Below, piece by piece: positions 33,501-44,583 of a DNA stretch of 64,000 nt (positions are counted from its first letter, which is position 1; every line of letters begins with the position of its first letter). The position numbers and the translations under genes were made by a program. Under the pieces are notes generated by a model, which had not been told where the DNA came from, did no database searches, and worked only from the letters and a program-made list of their open reading frames with translations. Source of the DNA: Membranipora membranacea (Eukaryota; Bryozoa; Gymnolaemata; Cheilostomatida; Membraniporidae); NCBI GenBank assembly GCA_914767715.1, contig OU612067.1, forward strand, positions 1,674,001 through 1,738,000, in the 5' to 3' direction.

Positions 33501-36500
33501 TAGAGGCACCCCTGATACAGAGGCACCCCTGATATACATCCGCCCCTGATATACAGCCTCCCCTGATATAGAGCCACCAACCCACCTAAATGTGTTCATA
33601 AAAATTACATACTCCGGTGACCATAAAATTATGTAACTACGTAACACACCCATAGAGTTACCACTTGAGTTTTCGTCTTTTCCTTCTGTTCTCACTAAAT
33701 GTTTTGTGTAGAGATTTACTTTCCACTTCACAGGTTGCGGAAACTCTTGCTGTGAAGAAGCTGAAAGATAATGTGAAGAGATTTGGGACAGGAATCAGTC
33801 CACTGTTTGAGACAATGTCAGGATTTCGTAAACTTTTCAACTGGCACACACCTCTTCTCACAGGCGCCGTGTTTATAGTAAGAGCGGTACAGTTACCTAA
33901 GGATCTGTAGAGGAATAGGGTTAACTTTGAATCAGTTCATCGGCTGATTGTGAAGCTGAGCAGTATTTTCATGTCTTAATCTGTATTGAAATATCAAAAC
34001 TACAGCTAATCAGAAAATAAAGTAACCTTCATTCCTTTATAAATCAGTGTTATTTGATACAGCCTCCTCATGCTTATAATCCTATTGTTCTATAAAATTC
34101 TAATAGTCATTTTTACACTTGGAGATGATTTTATATCATGATTATTGTTTCCAATCACAATATCAGACAGTATTTACTGCAGAATACTCTCCTATAGTAT
34201 ACTTGCTGCTACCGCATATTTTATGTATAAATATATGTATATTTGACTATATTTTAGGTATACATGTATGCGTGCTGGTCAGGATTTCTCATTCCAGGTC
34301 TTTTATCTCTTCTGGCCTTTAGACTCGTCCTCAATCTCTTACAGGAATGGTCAGTGATATGTCATCTCTACTATAGTTGTACTAGCTTACTAGTAAAACT
34401 GGTCGTACTAGCTTGCTAGTCGTACTAGCCGAACTGGTCTTACTAGCTTGTTTTGTAGGGTTACCAACATTCTGCAGAATTATCTTCTTTTTATCAATGA
34501 GAAGTTAACTCACATCTTGTTACCCTTCCTCTCCATTTGTGTCTCAATGTCCGATCGGTTGACCGCACTTAACACACATTGTGCTTGCTTACAGATATAA
34601 TAACCCTGTTATAGATTATCTTGTTTTTGGTTTCTAGGAAGTTTATACCCAGTATACATTTATTGCCAAACACTAAAAGCTCGGAGCCGGAGAAAGAGAA
34701 AGAGAGTAGTGTATCTGATAAGTTTAACGTTGTGCTTGATGTGGCTACTAAAGTTCAGGTATGACCATGGCCTTAGCAATAAACTTGGACAGAACACCAT
34801 ATACGGCTGAAGTGGGGCACTCAATGTGGGTGCCGTTTTGACATTGGATTGTGTAGAAGCAATGATGATATTCATGGGTTTTACTGTCCACAGTCCGGAT
34901 TTTTTGCTGATAATGCAACCAGTTTTGATCAAATTTTGAGTTTGAAAATTGCTTTACATTCAACAACATCTTGTTATCAATTTGATGTTGTTTTTTATTC
35001 AGAAAATCTTTTTACCAAAAATTAATATCTAACTGTTCACTATAACACCAAAGCTATACACAATTCAATATCGTAACATGTTCAGCTATCCATGGACGTA
35101 CACGCTCACCTTTACGTAATATCGCGTAGAATATTTTATCGACACACTCACTCTTAATCATACTGTATCATTCTACCCATTGTTATGCACATTCACCGGT
35201 ATATTATGTTTTGTCAAACCACCTATTTCTTCTTTTGTATAACCTAATATGCTATGTTTTTAGAATCAGCTTGGCAAGATGGCCGATGGTACAGAGAAAT
35301 TGAAAAAGTGAGTTAAATGACCAAAATAATTGACTTATTCCAATGGTTACTAACAAAGCAGAACATTGCTATATATTGCTGACTGACCACGAAGGAGTAA
35401 TAAGACTACTTTGGAGACAGTAAACTCCATATAATAAAATCACACCCGATGTGGTTGAGTTCCTTTGGATCACTAGCCTATCTAACTGTGATATTTTTGT
35501 AGTTTTCTGACGTGGAAGAGACCGGAGGATACTAAGCAGTTATTTATCCCTCTGTGTGTCGCTGCTGTCATGTCTATATTCCTCAGACTGGACACGATGA
35601 TGTTTCTATTCGGTAAGTATCAGTCTATGTGCGAACAGGTAATATAGAACTAGATACAAACTGAAAAGAATATTCTTACTTTGACAACATTGACACAAAA
35701 AATGTATCCAAATTATATTTTTCTGCCAACATACTATAAAAGAGAAAAAAAAACCTAAGGACCTGTCTCAAAAGTAGCTAAAACCTTTGCTGAGGCTAAA
35801 AGTGGGACATGAAATCTTCTACTGGCTTATCTTTCTGCTATGTTTCTGTTACGTTTATTTTAGGTTCATTTCTCGGTATTAAGATGTTTATAATAGATCC
35901 AGTGTATAACCGTTTCCCTCGAGTTCGGGATCGATATGATACGACTCACAAGCTCTGGGGTAATCTGCTCACTGATGCTGAGTTAATACGATATCAGCAG
36001 CTCAAGCAAAATAATCAGGTACAAACACTCTATCCTGCTAACTATTTAACCCACCTTATCTCAAGCATGGACAGACCAGACCCTATTAGTACGTCCGCTT
36101 TGAGCAGCTCCAGCAAGATGTCGGGTACAATCAAACTTAGCCTGTTATCTATACTACCTAAAGGGACCATGTAGATTTTACTTGGCCTTGGAGTATGCAA
36201 ACGATGAGCTTCTTCTTCATAGTTCTGTGCTTCATTATCAGAAATAGAAAACATATAAAGGTAGTGACTAACAGACACTTTATACTCCGACTGATTATTA
36301 TATTTGATTGTTATTAGATGTTATTACCGAAGTTCAGTCATTCCTCTGGGTCTCCCAGCAAACCGACCAGCTCCAGACAATCATCGAGTGCTAGTCTTCA
36401 AATCAACCAATCAGATCTTCTCACTGAGGAAGATAAAGCTTTCTGTGAGAGATTCCACCTACCTCACGAGGAGTCACCTATACCTAATACACGTAAGTAA

Positions 36501-39117
36501 TACCTAATACACGTACGTAATACCTTATACATAAAATTACTACCTAATACACGTGAGTAATACCTAATACACATAAGAACTACCTAATACACATAAGTAC
36601 TACCTAATAAACGTAAGTGATGTCAGTGTGATCTAAGGAATTTCAACACCTAAAATATGAGTCATACGATATGCACAACAAGCGCCCTATACATAGTAAT
36701 AAACATAGTAGTAGGTAGTAGGTAGTAGGTAGTAGGTAGTAGGTAGTAGGTAGTAGGTAGTAGGTAGTAGGTAGTAGGTAGTAGGTAGTAGGTAGTAGAA
36801 CATGATATGCATAATTAGCACCCTTTAACTAAAACATGTTATCGATTCAAACTTGAATACCCTATAGCTTTTTATAAACACAAGTAACACGATCATCCAC
36901 CAGCCCCAGGTCCAAGTTCTCTGTAGACCATATGTTGTGGATCTATTCATGGTGTATGGACTGCCAGTAGAAGAGCAGCCACAGTTACTTACCTTAGTTA
37001 CTTACCTTACCTGATTTGCACAAAAAAAATGTCAACTCTCTAATGATGTCATGCTTATTACGCTAACAAATATTAATACTTTTGATTTTAGCTTTTAAAG
37101 GTGGCAGACACTGTATTAAAATAGAGAAGAATGCAGAGATCAAAGTTACTACAGCTTATCACAATCACACTAAGTTATACCTAACACACAGGTAAATAAA
37201 TACCTAACACACAGGTAAATATATACCTAACTCACCTGCAGGAATGCAAGTACTGGGCCAGGTTTGAAGGTCTCTTATCATGGTTCCATACAAGACAAAT
37301 CAGCAACACCATGTCGTGCGCGAGAGTCTTCTACATACATGTTCAAGTTTTCATTGCTTGTCAGATACACCAATGTCTAGCTGTAGCCTCAAAAACATGT
37401 CTCAGTTGAAGGTTTTTGATGATGCATGTTCTTTCCTCATGATTATATATACCATTCATACTGAGTTCCTATTGGCTAATAACTAAGCATAAGTCATGTG
37501 ACCTTTGGGGTATAATGGCTGGTTAAAACCTGATAAAATTTGATTATTTCACATTGTCACATGACTTATGCTTAGTTATTAGCCAATAGGAACTCAGTAT
37601 GAATGGTATATATAATCATGAGGAAATAACACGCATCATCAAAAGCCTTGGTGTATCTAACAAGCTGCCAAGAGGCCCCTATTTGTTCAAATGCAATGAA
37701 AACTTGAACATGTATGTAGAAGACTCTCGTTCACGACATGGTGTTGCTGATTTGTCTTATATGGAACCCCGCTAGTCCTGCTAGGAGACCTTTAAGGCAA
37801 ATCAAGCACATAAGATCACTCACATAAGTCAGGTGACAACTGAAGGTTAGCCCTTTAATCGCTTTAATCACAAATAGTCTATATTGTGAATGTTTCTTAA
37901 AGACTAGCAACTCTAAGCCAATCACTGATATGAATATTTTGATTGTTTGTAATTTTCTGTTTTAGTTTTCTGTGTTACGAGATGGTGAGACAGGAAGAGC
38001 GTAAGGCTATACCATTATCTAATATCACAAGAATCGAGAAGAAAAAACCAATCTCATTTATACCTGGAAAAGGTATGTCCCTGGAGATCACCGAGCAGGG
38101 ATTCGATAAGGTATGAAACTTACTGCTCTGATACTATGCAATATATCACTCTAATACACTACTATATATCACTCTAATACACTACAGTATATCACTCTAA
38201 TACACTACAGTATATCACTCTATTACACTACAGTATATCACTCTAATACACTATAGCATACCACTCTGATACTACGCAATATATTACTCTAATACTATGC
38301 AATATATCACTCTAATACTACGCAATATATCACTCTAATACTACGCAATATATCACTCTAATACTCTACAACATACCACTTTAATGTGCTACAACATATC
38401 ACTCTAATATTATTGACAGCCCCATGTATATATCTGACAGCCCAATGTTTATATCTGACAGCCCCATGTATATATCTGACAGCCCCATGTATATATCTGA
38501 CAGCCCCATGTATATATCTGACAGCCCCATGTATATATCTGACAGCACTGTGTATATATCTGACAGCCCCATGTATGTATCTGACAGCCCCTGTTCTTAT
38601 TTGACAGCCCCATGTATATATCTGACAGCCCCATGTGTATATTTGACAGCCTCATGTTTATATCTGACAGCCCCTGTTCTTATTTGACAGCCCCATGTAT
38701 ATATTTGACAGCCCCATGTATATATCTGACAGCCCCATGTATATATCTGACAGCACTGTGTATATATCTGGCAGCCCCATGTATGTATCTGACAGCCCCT
38801 GTTCTTATTTGACAGCCCCATGTATATATCTGACAGCCCCATGTGTATATTTGACAGCCTCATGTTTATATCTGACAGCCCCTGTTCTTATTTGACAGCC
38901 TCATGTATTTGGCGGATTGTTACACAGAGATGACTGTTTTAATGTTCTGATGGAGCTCGGACGGCGTAACGGTCTACAATATGCCCAGCAGGTAGAACAT
39001 GTCAGGACTGATAGTCTCAGACTAAGTGAGTTACCCGATGATGATGAGGTTGTTGGTGATGAATTACTCGTAACACACAATCCTCAGGATATCGATAACT
39101 TTACTGGCCTTACCTAA
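30586..39117 (+). CDS. GRAMD4: GRAMD4-family membrane protein with C-terminal GRAM domain
   Basis: GRAMD4 (death-inducing protein) is an ER/mitochondria-associated protein linked in vertebrates to E2F1-dependent apoptosis. Fifteen coding exons: 30586-30705, 31401-31695, 31919-32054, 32927-33021, 33314-33423, 33734-33877, 34258-34349, 34638-34758, 35264-35307, 35503-35612, 35864-36018, 36318-36492, 37092-37191, 37966-38110, 38899-39117. All phases fit, giving 686 residues. Order: Ser-rich N-tail, coiled coil about 115-175 (LETLRNDKQVQKLEKDLNYE), TM pair near 290-328, KFNVVLDVATKVQNQLGKMA (the strongest match to vertebrate GRAMD4), TM pair near 397-432 with GIKMFIIDPVYNRFPRVRDR, then a GRAM domain about 535-640 ending VFGGLLHRDDCFNVL. 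Two in-frame ATGs start it; the upstream one is used here. AATAAA at 39257. Its introns carry arrays built on splice junctions. Confidence 0.95.
33465..33575. repeat. About 18-bp minisatellite in GRAMD4 intron 5
   Basis: Roughly six diverged copies of a cccctgatatacatccg-type unit, starting about 40 bases after the donor at 33424. Confidence 0.8.
36480..36618. repeat. 20-bp array made from the exon 12/intron 12 junction of GRAMD4
   Basis: The exon ends cctaatacac and the intron opens gtaagtaata. This junction recurs about seven times in a row. Variants after cctaatacac include gtaagt (true donor), gtacgt, gtgagt, ataag and again gtaagt after cctaataaac. At least four copies keep a GT donor. 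Confidence 0.9.
36708..36798. repeat. 7-bp microsatellite (gtaggta)n
   Basis: About 13 uninterrupted copies in GRAMD4 intron 12. Confidence 0.95.
37176..37232. repeat. Tandem duplication of the exon 13/intron 13 junction of GRAMD4
   Basis: The true junction tacctaacacacag|gtaaat is followed 23 bases later by an exact second copy of tacctaacacacaggtaaat, then a decayed third (tacctaactcacctg). Confidence 0.9.
37265..37796. mobile_element. Large foldback element in GRAMD4 intron 13
   Basis: Arms of about 235 bases. The left arm (about 37265-37502) includes caagacaaatcagcaacacc and gcataagtcatgtgac; the right arm (about 37558-37796) carries their reverse complements, with about 55 bases between. 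Inner parts are nearly identical and the outer part is diverged. No transposase. Confidence 0.9.
38113..38412. repeat. About 22-bp minisatellite in GRAMD4 intron 14
   Basis: About a dozen copies of an atatcactctaatactacgc-type unit. It starts just after the donor at 38111 and runs into the next array. Confidence 0.92.
38413..38898. repeat. 21-bp array ending at, and containing, the acceptor of the last GRAMD4 exon
   Basis: About 23 copies of a unit with core tgacagccccatgtatat. The last unit is ttatttgacag|CCTCATGTATTT, where the bar is the splice acceptor of the terminal exon. A higher-order repeat of about 208 bases is visible. Together with the preceding array, essentially all of intron 14 is tandem repeat. 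Confidence 0.95.
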
Positions 39118-40995
39118 TAATACAAATATACCAGTCCCTCCAGGTATACGATGTACCGACCTGCTCAGATGAGAAGGTATATAACAGGATCAGTGTGTTG
39201 GCTCGTGGACTTTAAAATCTAGCCGTCATCCCCACAAATGAGTTGGCAGCTCGTCCAATAAAAAAAGGGTCATGATCCCGCCAACAGGTAACAACTCCAC
39301 CCACTAATAGTAAACAGGTCCGCCCAATTCCATTCCTTCGGAACCTTTGGAAACTATTTAATGTAATGTATTTTGTTTATTTTGTCCCATTACTTTAACT
39401 TTGTGTGCCTGCCCTTCCTCCTGGTAAGTCATGTTTAACTTTGATATTTAGTCATATGACGAACATAAAACACCGGAATTGTTAGCTCGGATATAGAAAT
39501 CGCTAAGTTAGGATACTTATTCCTATACCGCAGGTATCTGGAACATTACAATTTGGAATATATGAATTCCTTGAGGTTATTGTGTATAACGTTCACAATC
39601 AGTTTCTTTCTTGGGCTTACATTCACATCAGTAATAAGACCAGTGTAATGCCATCACTGTAACTTACGGTCCAAAATAAATAATATATTTTAAAGGCTCA
39701 TGAGACATGTACAGTTCAATGTTTTGTACTTCCATCTTCCTTGTTGACTTCCAAATTACATTTGACTCTTTTCCAATCTCTACAATGCTTGTTGTTGATA
39801 ATATTGTCCTCTCCCCAATGTTCCCATTTATTTCTGGTATTGTTTTATTTGAAAGTAAATTGTGTCATTCAAAATGTGCCACTGTTCAATATTTTTTGAG
39901 TTAACATCCTAATATATATGCGATTCTTGTTATCTTTATCTTGTTGTTAATTGTCTCTTTTTATGTTGAATGATGATCAGTATTTCTTGTCCACCCCACA
40001 TTGCCCTCCACTATATGAGTGTACTGTATCCAGCAGAGTTAGTCAGTTTATTTTGTGCTTCATATTATTGATATCCTACTAGAGCTCTAATTTTGCTAGA
40101 ATTACTGACGATGTATATCTTGCTAAAAGTCATCATAAGTTGTTGTATTCATAGCTTAATATATAATAATATAATATACTATTAACTATATAACTATTTG
40201 TTATCACATAAATCAAATATAAAATTCAATTATATAAATACGAGAAAACTTTACTACTGATTTACATAGATATTTAAAAATGCTCTATAAATAGTAATTC
40301 AAAGGTAAACAGAAGTTTCGAATGCGAAAAGCCACTTCTTTAGCAGGACATCGCTGATGTTGTATATAATGCGAACTTGATATAAAATCCAATTTGTGAT
40401 CAATTACCACCTCAAAATTAACATTAACCTTCTTTCAATCCAATCCTTGTATTTTATCAAGACAACAAAACTGCTTGAAAGAGATTGAATATGCCACAAT
40501 TTCAGTCCGAAAAGTCCTGAATATACCCTTGGAGCATGTGCAATCATACAGGGAGAGGAAGTAAGAGGGTACCTAGGTTGTATATTAGTATGAGAGTCAA
40601 TCATCATGTATAACACAAGGTTACTCACCCCGAAGCGGTGGCTCCTGACTAAACTCTATGTTATGTATGCACAACGTCAAAACTGCTTATTTATAACACT
40701 ACTCTAATTCTGGCATTTTGTGACAAATATACTCAGATAACTGGTATATATTTTATGTATATCATTAGTAAATATGTTTTTCATGCTATGACTGCCAATT
40801 TTTGACCAGTAGTAGAAAAGTTGTTTTGAATACTCTGATTTACTTTAATTTGAACATGTAATCTACAATAAGATAGGAAGATAACCAGATATTTTATCCA
40901 TAATGTGAGAAGTGATCTAATTGTTAATTGTCCGGACTTGTGACCTTCGAGGTTAAGAATTAAATTCGGCGCCGGCAGCGACAATCAGATGATAA
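39118..40995. other. 3' flank of GRAMD4, no gene recognised
   Basis: AATAAA at 39257-39262 is a likely GRAMD4 polyadenylation signal. The rest is A/T-rich with no recognisable coding segment. Confidence 0.5.
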
Positions 40996-41883
40996 GTGGT
41001 AGCGCGGGTTCTGGAAAACGCGGAAAATCAGTTTCATCGCGGAAAACGATTTTCCGCGTTTTCGAAAATGCGGAAAATCGTTTTTCACCTTGAATTTCAT
41101 GATGATGCTAAAAAGAACTACTGGAAAGACATTGAGACATCACCACTGTATCATATGAGTGTTTTTGGTAGAAATCAATTGAAAAAAATTTTTTTTGGAA
41201 AATGCGGAAAATATTTTTTTCCTCAAAGATTGATCTCAATGCATAGAAAATGAACTGTAACGCATTAAGATATCATCCCCATCTTCTAAAGGCCTGAATT
41301 TCAGGTCTTTTCATTTTTAGAAAACGCGGAAAATTGTTTTCTTAATGGGTTACAGTTTACAGTTTATGCTTTGAGATCAATTTTGAGGAAAAAAAATTTT
41401 CCGCATTTTTCAATTGATTTCTACCAAAAACACTCATATGATACAGTGGTGATGTCTCAATGTCATTCCAGTAGTTTTTTTAGCATCATCATGAAATTCA
41501 AGGTGAAAAACGATTTTCCGCATTTTCGAAAACGCGGAAAACAATTTTCCGCGTTTTCCAGAAAAAAAACCCCTGAAATTTAGGCCTTTAAAAGATGGGG
41601 ATGATATCTTAATGGGTTACAGTTCATTTTCTATGCTTTGAGATCAATTTTCGAGGAAAAAAATATTTTCTGCATTTTCCAAAAAAATTATTTTTATCAC
41701 TTGATTTTTACCAAAAACACTCATATGATACAGTGGTGATGTCTCAATGTCTTTCCAGTAGTTTTTTTTAGCATCATCAACAAATTCAAGGTGAAAAACG
41801 ATTTTCCGCATTTTCGCAAACGCGGAAATCGCTTTTCCGCGATGAAACTGATTTTCCGCGTTTTCCAGAACCCGGTGGTAGCG
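40996..41883. mobile_element. 870-bp foldback transposon with 9-bp target duplication
   Basis: Element 41005-41874 has ends cgggttctgg and ccagaacccg and long inverted arms rich in gcggaaaatcgttttccgc. It is flanked by an exact direct repeat gtggtagcg (40996-41004 and 41875-41883). An inner, partly inverted third block (about 41310-41640) repeats the arm sequence. No transposase frame. A 9-bp duplication suits Mutator-like elements and is one base longer than the 8 bp typical of hAT. Confidence 0.9.
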
Positions 41884-42030
41884 TTACTGCCTGTGATTAT
41901 ATTGTTCACACTACACAAGTGAGCTGTTTACCAGCGTTGTATGGAGGGCAGTGTCCGACAGTACCTGTGCTGGAGCAGTCAGTGCTCACGAAGTAGAACA
42001 GCGCACCGTTAGTGTCAGCAAGCACATCTC
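41884..42030 (-). pseudogene. Fragment of short-chain collagen last exon (3' half), broken
   Basis: Aligns on the minus strand with the second half of exon 51071-51282. [23 protein letters not shown] and GKQLTCVV are followed by TGA where the intact gene has the Cys of CVVCTK (41906-41908). The foldback transposon sits directly against its 3' side. Confidence 0.85.
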
Positions 42031-42194
42031 ATTTTTATATAAAAAAAAGTTATCTACTGCTCCTCCTATTCCTGAGATGCGAAATGAAAGTTTGTCTTCC
42101 CCATAAAAACTTATTTTTATGTCATTATTGCATCCTCAAATTTCTGATCCTCTAAAACAATTATTGTAGTTCCCTCTTAACCCTTTAACATAGC

Positions 42195-43160
42195 AATTGT
42201 TCTCTCTTGTCCATAAAATTGGAAAAGATGTGCAAGATGTTACAGTAGTGATCAGCTGTGATGATGTTACCTGCTAAGAGAACATGTCCTCTACCCTGGA
42301 ATAAAGAATATGAAGGTGAGTCAAATTAGCTAATAGCATCACTGACATGTTTTGTCCCTGATGCTATTTAAGTCAATTAGTCTCAAAATTCAAGCAAAAT
42401 GTATGTGCAAGAAGAATATGGTTCAAAGGCAGCCATGGCAAGGCGCAGCCAGGCAAGTAATTCTTAATTCTTTTACTGTTTACTTACCAAGATCTGATAA
42501 CTGAAGAGATCGAGTTTCTCGAGGCAGTTACTGCATTTTGCTGAGCAGACTGAACGGAACAGCTAAACAGGATTTCTCAGACTACCAGCCTGTAGCAAAA
42601 TACAGTTACTTGTTAGTTGTTGACCCTGAGGCAGTCTCTCCCAAAAAAAATATTGATGAGGCATACAGATCTCCACAGGCTGTGCACAGAACTCCACAGG
42701 CTGTGCACAGAACTCCACAGGCTGTGCACAGATCTCCACAGGCTGTGCACAGATCTCCACAGGCTGTGCACAGATCTCCACAGGCTGTGCACAGAACTCC
42801 ACAGGCTGTGCACTGATTGCTAAAATCTGTATAACAAGTCAATGAGGGAAGCGAAGCGTCAGTAAAACTGATCAACAATTCAGTTTGGAATCCATGAGTC
42901 AACAGGGAGGTATTTCATTTTTGCTGACGATAAATATACTGGTCCATCTCTCATGTAAAAGCTTATCATGACAGTTGTCTGCCATTCAAGCATTTGAGTG
43001 GTAGTTTAATGCATTGGAAGGATTTTCTATCTGATATTTCAGGGTTATTGTCCACAGGTTATTCAATGACTTCTTACACGGGTCAAAAACACCAGAGTAC
43101 CTATGAATGTGTAGATCAACATCCAGAGTATATAACTGGGCACAAGATGCCGAATTGTGC
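42195..43160 (+). pseudogene. Inverted fragment of the same collagen gene (end of exon B, intron, 5' half of exon A)
   Basis: Here the homologous sequence runs on the plus strand. The exon B end ([17 protein letters not shown] region with its gtgagtcaa donor) lies near 42245-42325, intron sequence follows, and [20 protein letters not shown] lies near 43072-43132. The remainder of exon A lies in the opposite orientation at 41884-42030, so an inversion split the exon. A 21-bp array (42667-42812) sits in the intron part. Confidence 0.8.
42667..42812. repeat. 21-bp minisatellite (ccacaggctgtgcacaga core)
   Basis: Seven near-perfect copies. Open in several frames on both strands, which produces spurious repetitive ORFs. 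Confidence 0.95.
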
Positions 43161-43333
43161 GATACACGTCTCCGACCAATTCTTATCCAAAAGTCACTGC
43201 AGAACGTGGTGAAAATACATCTGATTTCAGACGAAATTGCCAACTAAAAATGATTTCAATTCATACGCTTCAAATTTCACGGGTTTCTTATTAGTTAATT
43301 TTGACGTTTTTGATTTACAGTTTTAATAGGTTG

Positions 43334-43463
43334 CCTATATACTAGATCGAGTTTAATGGAATTGCCTGCATTCCAGTTGCTCCCTTCCACTGATCATGCC
43401 GCAGTGGATCGGAAGCAACTCGGAGTGCAGGCAAATAGACCAAACTTGGTCTACCTATATACT
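43334..43463. mobile_element. Small foldback MITE, copy 2, with 10-bp target duplication
   Basis: Element 43344-43453 (110 bp) starts agatcgagttt and ends aaacttggtcta. It is flanked by an exact direct repeat cctatatact (43334-43343 and 43454-43463). It is the reverse-complement relative of 11749-11843. Confidence 0.85.
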
Positions 43464-44583
43464 GTTTTCAAGATCAGAATTCCGCACTGTAATAAAATCC
43501 CATAATCTCAAATTGTTATGAGCCAATTATACAGATTATTACATAACACCCTTAAGATATCTTGAGAAAATGTTCAAGCACAAATAATGGAAAACCCTAA
43601 GGCATGACGTGGACTAGGCTACTAGAAGCGGAGACAAAGTGAAGCATTACACTTCTTGCCAAGTCTCAGCTTGTCATCAATAATTAATCCTAATTAGGAT
43701 TAATCCCTGTGCACCCCCCCCCCCCCTGCTTCACCCCCTGTGCACCCCCCCCCCCCTGCTTCACCCCCTGTGCACCCCCCCCCCCCCTGCTTCACCCCTG
43801 CTGCTTCGAAGAGAACTTTTCTGCAATGAAATTACAAAGTTAGACCGGTGAAGGAAGTAGGCTTATTACTTTATTGACATGAGTGATTATGGCATAATTG
43901 AATGGATGGGCTTTGTTAACAAATTGGGAACGTTTGTTTTCAGTTCAGGAATTCGGTCTCCTTGGCGAAGGAGATGGCAGGTTCTGGGGATAACATAATT
44001 GGTCATGATTTGAAAACACAGAAAGCGAAGTCTGTTGAATGAGTTGCATAGTCTTAGTTACTGGCACGTAACTTATAAAATATCTGATCAGCACTTGATA
44101 TGATCTAGCAAATATAGATTGCAAAGAAAATAAACAAGAATGCATCAAAGTGATCAATTTACCTAAATTGAAACATGACAAATAATTATTGTGAAATGGT
44201 GAAAATAATATCAGGATTTCGGTGAATTTAACTTGCTTAATTTTAAAATACACAGAAATACCTCAGAAAAAAATCCAAAGACTTTTTTCATAGCAAATAC
44301 AGATCACCTTATCAATGAGCTTTCTAGTACATTGCCAAAACCAAACTATGGAAAAAAACTTCATGTCCACAAACTACAACAAACTATTTGAAGAATATGA
44401 AAATAAAATCAATAGTATCCATTTTGTCAATGTCAATATATCACCAGTGAACTGGAGCTACTGACAATCGTGTCTTTGATTTTTCTTTTTGTTTTTGACT
44501 CCTAATTGAGAACATTCCTTCAAATAGTTACTGCTGATAATAATTTGAATTTTTATTCAAATAAGACATAGTGAAGGAGTAAG
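43464..44583. other. Intergenic, with a poly-C minisatellite
   Basis: Nothing coding recognised besides the array at 43707-43803. It is the 3' flank of the actinoporin-like gene. Confidence 0.45.
43707..43803. repeat. About 33-bp array containing C-runs
   Basis: Three copies of a unit made of ctgtgca, 13 to 15 C, then tgcttcaccc. Confidence 0.95.

Noticed and set aside
36042-36278. Minus-strand 78-codon ORF opposite GRAMD4
   Set aside because: Antisense of a GRAMD4 intron; no domain.
36480-36618. CRISPR-like repeat array
   Set aside because: Direct repeats without unique spacers, in an animal intron; it is a minisatellite derived from the splice junction.
38386-38895. Several repeat-encoded ORFs on both strands (YISDSPM, YLTAPC, QIYTWGC types)
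   Set aside because: A 21-base unit is open in several frames by construction; the sequence is intron between two GRAMD4 exons.
42538-42902. Repeat-protein-like ORFs (VHRSPQA, LCTACGD types)
   Set aside because: Artefact of the 21-bp minisatellite in a broken collagen intron.
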